Shown here: positions 6,214-11,324 of the stretch, piece after piece
Numbering within the stretch: the first letter of the stretch is position 1
How the letters are laid out: each line of letters begins with the position of its first letter
Assembly (NCBI GenBank): GCA_934454745.1
Contig: CAKSGP010000024.1
Coordinates: forward strand, 1 to 11,324
Reading direction: 5' to 3'
Source: an uncultured Clostridia bacterium
GTDB taxonomy: Bacteria; Bacillota; Clostridia; UBA1381
DNA length: 11,324 nt
Made by a program: the position numbers and the translations under genes
Notes under the pieces: generated by a model
The model's database searches: none
What the model was told of the DNA's origin: nothing
The model's input: only the letters and a program-made list of their open reading frames with translations

Positions 6214-8121
6214 ATGAAAAAATTGATAAAGCTATCCGTTGCCATATTGTGTGTCGTAATGATGGTAACAGGCTGTAACGGAGATTTAATAGTTAAAAAA
6301 GCATCAAAACGCAGAGCCTCAACGGGTACTTCCTGGACAGTTATGATTTATATGAGTGGATCATCTTTGGAGGAGGAGTATAACCGTGCTGGCGGGGTGC
6401 TAAACTCTCTTTCTTATGATTTGCCTGAAAATGTTAATGTCATAGTTGAAACAGGCGGTTGTCAAAAATGGAATATAGAAGGCATACCCACGGATAAGCT
6501 ATGCGATTTTGAGGTGCAGAAAAACGGAATACGCCTTATTGGTGAGTATCCTATTGAAAATATGGGTAAAGCTTCAACCTATTCTGCATTTTTAAACCGC
6601 ACTATAAAAAACTATTCGGCCCAAAAGTATATATCTGTAATATGGGGAGAGGGCGGCGGACCTTTAGCAGGTGTCGCACAGGATTCTCTATATGAAAACG
6701 ATTCACTTACCCCGTCAGAAATTGCACAGGCTATTGCTTCAACAGAAACTAAGCTTGATTTAATCGGCTTTGATTCGGGAATGATGGCAAACCTTGAAAC
6801 TGCGACAGCACTTGTGCCTTATGTAGACTATATGGTAGCATCAGAGGATATTATGTCATATGCAGGCTGGGACTACCGCGGCTTATTCGGATTTATCTCG
6901 GAAAACCCCGATTCAAGCGTAATAGAGGTAGGTCAGGAGATTTGTGACGGTATTAAGAATATTGCGTGGAAAGAGGACGAGGACAGAGTTTTAGTATCTG
7001 TTATAGACCTTGCGGACATTACAAAGCTTATGCAGGACTTTGATTCTGCCACACGGGAAATGGCATCTGTAACGGAGGACATTGACCGTTTGCGTGGAGT
7101 AACGTCACGTCTTGATATGGCAGAGTATATGGGCGGAAAAACAAAATGGGAGGGATATTCAAATCTTGTTGATTTGAAATCCTTTACAGACGGACTTTAT
7201 GATGCTTTTAAATTCGACCGTACAAATATAAATCGTTCAATATCAAAAGCCGTTGTATATAAAACGACAGGCACGCTCCATAAGGATTCCTGCGGTATAA
7301 GTGTATATTACCCCAAAGACCGTAATTCAAAAAAGATAAACGAATATAAAAAAATATGTACAAGTCTTGGATATAAGGAGTTTATAGATAAAATAATTGA
7401 TGACGATGATATAAACCGTGATTTTAATTATAATGAAACTTCGTCCTGGCAGGTATACTCCGACACTTTACAAAGCGCATCAGTAAAAGCAGAGGCGGAC
7501 TTGAACGGGAAATTTTTCCTTTATGCTACAAATCCCCAAATTATTAAAAGCACAGGCGTAAATCTGTATAAGTATGACGAGAAAAAAGGAATATACCTTT
7601 ATCTGACAACTGATTTTAATACTTCATACAATAACGCAATAAACGCTTATGAATACAAGCTGACAAACAAACAGCTTGAACTTAACGGAATCCCTGTCAG
7701 TTCATATCTTGTAAATGCAGACGGAGATACAAGGATATATTCAATCCCCGTAATTTACGAAGATGAAATATCAAGTGTGCGTGTCGAGATGACCGAGAAA
7801 GAAAAAAATAATGAGTACAGAGTTCTCGGAATTTGGGGCGGTGAGGATTCGTCCTCAGGCTCTGTCAGAAGACGATATAATATTCCTGGGGTGAGAGACA
7901 AGATTACTCCTATCTTTGAAACCTACGGCGAGGGCGGTAAAAAGTACGTTAAAGGCAAGGAATTAACACTTGTATTCGGCGGACTTAATGTAAAAGAAAA
8001 AGCCCTTTCAGATGGGGAATATTTGATTTCATATGCAGTAGAGGATATATACGGAAAGCTTTCAGAAAGCAATACTACAAACGTAAAAGCAATAAAAGGA
8101 AAAATGCAGATTTTAAAATAA
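6214..8121 (+). CDS. Clostripain-family (C11) lipoprotein with both catalytic residues replaced
   Basis: The 635-residue protein has a lipoprotein signal peptide ending in the lipobox VTGC (18-21, lipidated Cys21), so it should be anchored on the outer face of the membrane. Residues about 40-395 match the clostripain/C11 cysteine peptidase fold: WTVMIYMSG at 41-49, a Trp-x-x-Gly-Gly-Gly segment at 144-149, LDLIGFD at 181-187 and YMVASED at 205-211. Active members have His in WxHGGG and Cys in DACLM. Here the residues are Glu146 and Gly189, so the dyad is gone and the protein is probably a non-catalytic binding or scaffold protein. The region from about 405 is a further, unrecognised, probably beta-rich domain. 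GGGGT at 6202-6206 is a weak ribosome binding site for the ATG. No good promoter is visible between the terminator and the gene. murT follows after 25 bases. Confidence 0.85.
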   Translation: MKKLIKLSVAILCVVMMVTGCNGDLIVKKASKRRASTGTSWTVMIYMSGSSLEEEYNRAGGVLNSLSYDLPENVNVIVETGGCQKWNIEGIPTDKLCDFEVQKNGIRLIGEYPIENMGKASTYSAFLNRTIKNYSAQKYISVIWGEGGGPLAGVAQDSLYENDSLTPSEIAQAIASTETKLDLIGFDSGMMANLETATALVPYVDYMVASEDIMSYAGWDYRGLFGFISENPDSSVIEVGQEICDGIKNIAWKEDEDRVLVSVIDLADITKLMQDFDSATREMASVTEDIDRLRGVTSRLDMAEYMGGKTKWEGYSNLVDLKSFTDGLYDAFKFDRTNINRSISKAVVYKTTGTLHKDSCGISVYYPKDRNSKKINEYKKICTSLGYKEFIDKIIDDDDINRDFNYNETSSWQVYSDTLQSASVKAEADLNGKFFLYATNPQIIKSTGVNLYKYDEKKGIYLYLTTDFNTSYNNAINAYEYKLTNKQLELNGIPVSSYLVNADGDTRIYSIPVIYEDEISSVRVEMTEKEKNNEYRVLGIWGGEDSSSGSVRRRYNIPGVRDKITPIFETYGEGGKKYVKGKELTLVFGGLNVKEKALSDGEYLISYAVEDIYGKLSESNTTNVKAIKGKMQILK

Positions 8122-8146
8122 CAACCGAAAGGGGCTTTGAAGCTTT

Positions 8147-9484
8147 ATGAAAAGACTGCTTGCAATATGGCTGGGAAAGCTTGTCTTTCTTGTAGGTAGA
8201 ATAACAAGGAGACAGACATCAGCATCACCTGGTACAATGGCACTTAAAATATGCCCGACACTTATAAGCGATATGAACAGAGCCGTCAAAAAGAAGATAA
8301 TCGTAACCTGCGGTACGAACGGCAAAACCACAACAAATAACGTTATATGTTCGGCTCTTGAAGCTAAGGGATACAAAGTTCTGTGTAACCGCTTAGGTGC
8401 GAATATGCTCACAGGTGTTACAACAGCGTATATTGAAGCATCAAATCTTTTAGGGAAAATTGACGTAGATTATGCGTGTCTTGAAATAGATGAAGCGTAC
8501 GCAAAAATCATATTCAAATATATTACACCCGATGTTATAGTTATAACTAATCTGTTCCGTGACCAGCTTGACCGCTACGGTGAGCTTGACGGTACAATAG
8601 GTCTTATAAATGATGCAATAAATCTTGCAAAGGGTGTAACGCTTGTCCTTAATGCAGATGATCCTGTATGTGCAAGATTTGGTATGCGTGATGACGTTAA
8701 GGCGCTGTATTACGGCGTATCCGAAAAGGTGTTTGATGAGGATGACGGAACAAAGGAGGGTAAATTCTGCCCTGTTTGCGGAACCGAATTATCATATAAT
8801 TATTGCCATTACAGTCAGTTGGGTGATTTCTTCTGTAAGGAGTGCGGATATAAACGCCACACACCCGATTATGTAATTAATAATATATCTCTTGGGGAGC
8901 CTATGAAATTTTCTGTTAACGGTCAAGAGCTTTCTGTTAATTATAAAGGCTTTTACAATATATTAAATCTTTCAGCTGTGTATGTCGCACTTTGTGCATT
9001 GGGCGAATCAACAGATAATTTCTCTGAACTGTTATCATCATACAAACCGCCCACGGGACGTATGCAGGAATTTAATATGAACAAAAAAGTCATTTTAAGC
9101 CTTTCAAAAAATCCTGCAGGATTTAATCAGGCTATAACTACCGTAAACAGCGATAAACGCAAAAAGGACGTTATAGTCGCCATAAATGATAATCCTGCTG
9201 ACGGACGTGACGTATCCTGGATATGGGGCGTAAATTTTGACAGACTTAAAAACGAAAATCTTAACACACTATCAACATGCGGTATAAGGCTTTATGACAT
9301 TGCATTAAGATTTAAATATTCAGGCATTACCCCTGATTTGGTTACTGAAAATATGAAAGAAGCTGTTTGTAAAGCACTTAAAACGGATTCGGAAATAGTG
9401 TATGTAATGGTTAACTATACTGCTGTATATAGAACAGAGGCTATATTAAAGGAAATAGAAGCAGAATATAAAAACGAAGCTTAA
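8147..9484 (+). CDS. murT: Lipid II isoglutaminyl synthase subunit MurT
   Basis: This 445-residue Mur-ligase-like protein is the ATP-dependent subunit of the MurT-GatD complex, which amidates the D-glutamate of the lipid II stem peptide on the cytoplasmic side. The central ligase domain has the P-loop GTNGKTT at 56-62 and the conserved EIDEAY at 112-117 and NLFRDQLDRYGE segments. A four-cysteine zinc ribbon typical of MurT is present (Cys208, 211, 230, 233). The C-terminal DUF1727 region contains the DGRDVSWIW motif (352-360). The length is normal for the family. GAAAGGGG at 8127-8134 precedes the ATG by 12 bases. The amidotransferase partner gatD, usually adjacent, is found on neither side here. 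The gene sits in an envelope operon, 25 bases after the C11-like lipoprotein and 3 bases before the glucosaminidase gene. Confidence 0.94.
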   Translation: MKRLLAIWLGKLVFLVGRITRRQTSASPGTMALKICPTLISDMNRAVKKKIIVTCGTNGKTTTNNVICSALEAKGYKVLCNRLGANMLTGVTTAYIEASNLLGKIDVDYACLEIDEAYAKIIFKYITPDVIVITNLFRDQLDRYGELDGTIGLINDAINLAKGVTLVLNADDPVCARFGMRDDVKALYYGVSEKVFDEDDGTKEGKFCPVCGTELSYNYCHYSQLGDFFCKECGYKRHTPDYVINNISLGEPMKFSVNGQELSVNYKGFYNILNLSAVYVALCALGESTDNFSELLSSYKPPTGRMQEFNMNKKVILSLSKNPAGFNQAITTVNSDKRKKDVIVAINDNPADGRDVSWIWGVNFDRLKNENLNTLSTCGIRLYDIALRFKYSGITPDLVTENMKEAVCKALKTDSEIVYVMVNYTAVYRTEAILKEIEAEYKNEA

Positions 9485-9487
9485 AAA

Positions 9488-11275
9488 ATGGATTTTGTAA
9501 AAAGAAAAGTAAGGAATTTAAGTGAAAAACTGAAAAATGTTCCCTGGATAAAAATAGCACCTTACGGAGGTGCTGTTTTGGGTGTAATTTTCTTTCTTGT
9601 TCTTGCAATAACCACATATAATGATGCAGTAAACAAAAGAGAGGAACAGGGCGGGCTGGTAACGAGGTTCCCCATGGATTCAACACAGTTCTTTAATGAA
9701 ACCGAGCCTGATTCGGGCATTGTTCTTTCCTGGTATGATAACACTGTAAAAATTAAAAGCGGTACTGTTACAAATCTTAAGCTTAATGCACATATTTATC
9801 CCATAACACTTGGCGAACGTGAGTTTATATTTGAATCATCCTCTCCTGAATGTGCAGAGATAGACGGTGAGGGAAATATTACGGCAAAAAAAACAGGCAG
9901 TGTTGAATTTACCGTGTCAAATAAAGCTACGGGACTTTTTGCAAAGGCATATTTGCAAATCATACAACCTGTTGAGGGACTTTACATACAAAACAGCTCA
10001 CTCAATGTCTATACAACTGACACAGGCGTGCGTATAATTCCGATAATTTATCCGGAAAATGCGTCAAATACAGCAGTCAGGTGGTATTCAAAGGATACAA
10101 ATATTGCGGAGGTCGATCAGACGGGACATATTAAGCCTAAATCAACAGGTATGACCGAGGTTGTTGCAACAACGGCAGACGGTGATTATACTGCAAAATG
10201 CTTTGTAAATGTAATAAATGAAACCATTAAAGTTGAGCAGGTCAATATATTAAATAAAGATAAAACAGAGCTTAATAGAGGCGAGTCATTAAGGCTTTTT
10301 GTTTCCGTTGCGCCTCAGAATGCCCGAAATAAGCATATATCCTGGCAGAGCTCGGATCCATCGATTATCACTGTTACGAAAAACGGACAGGTTAAGGCAA
10401 AAAATGCTGGAACAGCAACAGTATATGCAATATCAAGTGACGGAGTGTCAGACAGCTTTGATATTACTGTTAAGCCGTCACAGTCCTCATCTGTGCCCTC
10501 AGGTAATTCAGGCTATACGGTAGGCGGTGTTACATATGTTGCTTATGATATGACACTTGATGAAATGGCGCAGAAGCAAATGCAAACAAATCCTGTTTAT
10601 AACGACGGTAGCGGTCTTAAGTCTGCCGATAAGTCGCGGACAAAGCAATATCTTGATCCTAACGAATTTTCACAGGGCGGATATAAGTACCAGTTTATGG
10701 ATTTATCCCATTATAACGGAATAAGTCGTGACAGGCTTGCAAAATTCCTTGAGGGTAAGGGAATCCTAAGCGGAAAAGCAGATACATTTATCGCCGCAGC
10801 AAGACAGTATAATGTCAGCGAATTATATCTTGTCGCTCACGCTTGTCTTGAAACAGGCTACGGAACGTCACAGCTTGCGACAGGTGTTAACTATAACGGT
10901 ATTCGTGTATATAATATGTTCGGGATAGGTGCATATGACAGCGATGCAGTAGAAACAGGCTCAAAGAAAGCATACAGCGAGAGTTGGACAACTCCTGAAA
11001 AGGCTATAATGGGCGGTGCTGAATGGATAAGCCGTAACTATATTAATGCCTCAAAGGTCAGACAGAATACACTGTATAAAATGCGCTGGAATCCGGATAA
11101 TCCGGCAACACATCTCTACGCGGGAGATATAGCCTGGGCAGTAACGCAGTCACTTATTATGGAACAGCTGTTTAATCAATTTACAGATGCTTCAATAAGC
11201 TATGAAATCCCGGTATATGAGGGTTCGGTAGCACCTGTAATAGACGGTCAAGGCGGAATCTTTCTTGGCAGATAA
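9488..11275 (+). CDS. Membrane-anchored protein with three Ig-like (Big_2) domains and a C-terminal glucosaminidase domain
   Basis: The 595-residue protein has a short basic cytoplasmic N-terminus, one membrane helix at about 24-44 and a long extracellular part. Three bacterial Ig-like group 2 domains follow at about 84-159, 162-244 and 248-330, each with the 'W-S-x-D-x-x-I/A-x-V-x-x-x-G-x-I-x-A/P-K-x-x-G' pattern, weakest in the first. A Ser-rich linker lies at 331-342. The C-terminal domain, about 425-575, matches N-acetylglucosaminidases of the GH73 type, with the catalytic acid Glu455 in CLETGYGTS and a conserved YNMFGIGAYD segment. It probably cleaves peptidoglycan glycan strands. The start lies only 3 bases after the murT stop, and no ribosome binding site is visible at normal distance (AAAGGA at 9448-9453 is about 34 bases away), so translational coupling to murT is likely. 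Confidence 0.9.
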   Translation: MDFVKRKVRNLSEKLKNVPWIKIAPYGGAVLGVIFFLVLAITTYNDAVNKREEQGGLVTRFPMDSTQFFNETEPDSGIVLSWYDNTVKIKSGTVTNLKLNAHIYPITLGEREFIFESSSPECAEIDGEGNITAKKTGSVEFTVSNKATGLFAKAYLQIIQPVEGLYIQNSSLNVYTTDTGVRIIPIIYPENASNTAVRWYSKDTNIAEVDQTGHIKPKSTGMTEVVATTADGDYTAKCFVNVINETIKVEQVNILNKDKTELNRGESLRLFVSVAPQNARNKHISWQSSDPSIITVTKNGQVKAKNAGTATVYAISSDGVSDSFDITVKPSQSSSVPSGNSGYTVGGVTYVAYDMTLDEMAQKQMQTNPVYNDGSGLKSADKSRTKQYLDPNEFSQGGYKYQFMDLSHYNGISRDRLAKFLEGKGILSGKADTFIAAARQYNVSELYLVAHACLETGYGTSQLATGVNYNGIRVYNMFGIGAYDSDAVETGSKKAYSESWTTPEKAIMGGAEWISRNYINASKVRQNTLYKMRWNPDNPATHLYAGDIAWAVTQSLIMEQLFNQFTDASISYEIPVYEGSVAPVIDGQGGIFLGR

Positions 11276-11294
11276 CGGAAAAGGAGTGGTATAA

Positions 11295-11324
11295 ATGACA
11301 GTAATTTTAGGCGTTATATTAATT
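11295..11324 (+). CDS. Start of a hydrophobic protein, cut by the window end
   Basis: AAAAGGAG at 11279-11286 precedes ATG at 11295 by eight bases, and ten in-frame codons (MTVILGVILI) follow to the end of the window. The hydrophobic start suggests a signal peptide or membrane helix. It begins 19 bases after the glucosaminidase gene and so probably continues the envelope operon. It does not resemble the start of GatD proteins. Nothing more can be said from ten residues. Confidence 0.6.
   Translation, partial: MTVILGVILI

Noticed and set aside
6214..8121. The C11-like gene as a pseudogene
   Set aside because: The frame is complete over 635 codons, with an intact lipobox and conserved fold motifs and no frameshift. 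Only the catalytic positions are changed, which fits a maintained non-enzymatic protein better than decay.
10299..10523. A 74-codon + strand frame inside the glucosaminidase gene
   Set aside because: It is out of frame with the third Ig-like domain, lacks a ribosome binding site and has no family signature.

Overview
The window looks like chromosomal DNA from a low-GC, anaerobic Gram-positive bacterium, most likely a member of the Clostridia. The evidence is the A/T-rich third codon positions, strong AAAGGAG/AGGAGG ribosome binding sites, textbook sigma-A type promoters, a clostridial 2[4Fe-4S] ferredoxin, a RicT (YaaT) homologue, a RecD2-type helicase, an SLH-domain exoprotein and a MurT-type cell-wall enzyme. 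All supported genes lie on the + strand. I see no rRNA, tRNA, CRISPR array, insertion sequence or phage gene.

Left part (1-4182): the 3' three quarters of a recD2-type helicase gene, cut by the window edge. After a 123-base gap with small hairpins comes a membrane-anchored protein with three SLH repeats and a class A beta-lactamase-fold serine domain. Sixteen bases later is a nucleoid-associated protein of the NdpA/YejK family.

Middle part (4183-6180): a perfect-consensus promoter (TTGACA, 17 bases, TATAAT) precedes a leader of about 90 bases that folds into three consecutive hairpins. It leads into a two-gene unit: a small two-helix membrane protein that starts with TTG, overlapping by 8 bases with ricT, an iron-sulfur-binding PSP1-domain regulator. 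A separate strong promoter drives a 57-residue ferredoxin gene that ends at a clear intrinsic terminator.

Right part (6214-11324): a compact envelope operon with gaps of 25, 3 and 19 bases. It contains a clostripain-family lipoprotein that has lost both catalytic residues, murT (the lipid II amidation ligase subunit) without its usual gatD partner next door, a membrane-anchored protein with three Ig-like domains and a glucosaminidase domain, and the first ten codons of a hydrophobic protein. Together these suggest a cell-wall modification and remodelling unit.

Most of the window is ordinary housekeeping and envelope biology. The points most worth following are the inactivated C11 peptidase homologue fixed in a murT operon, the structured leader in front of the TTG-started membrane protein and ricT, and the SLH/serine-domain protein that lacks the deacylation glutamate.
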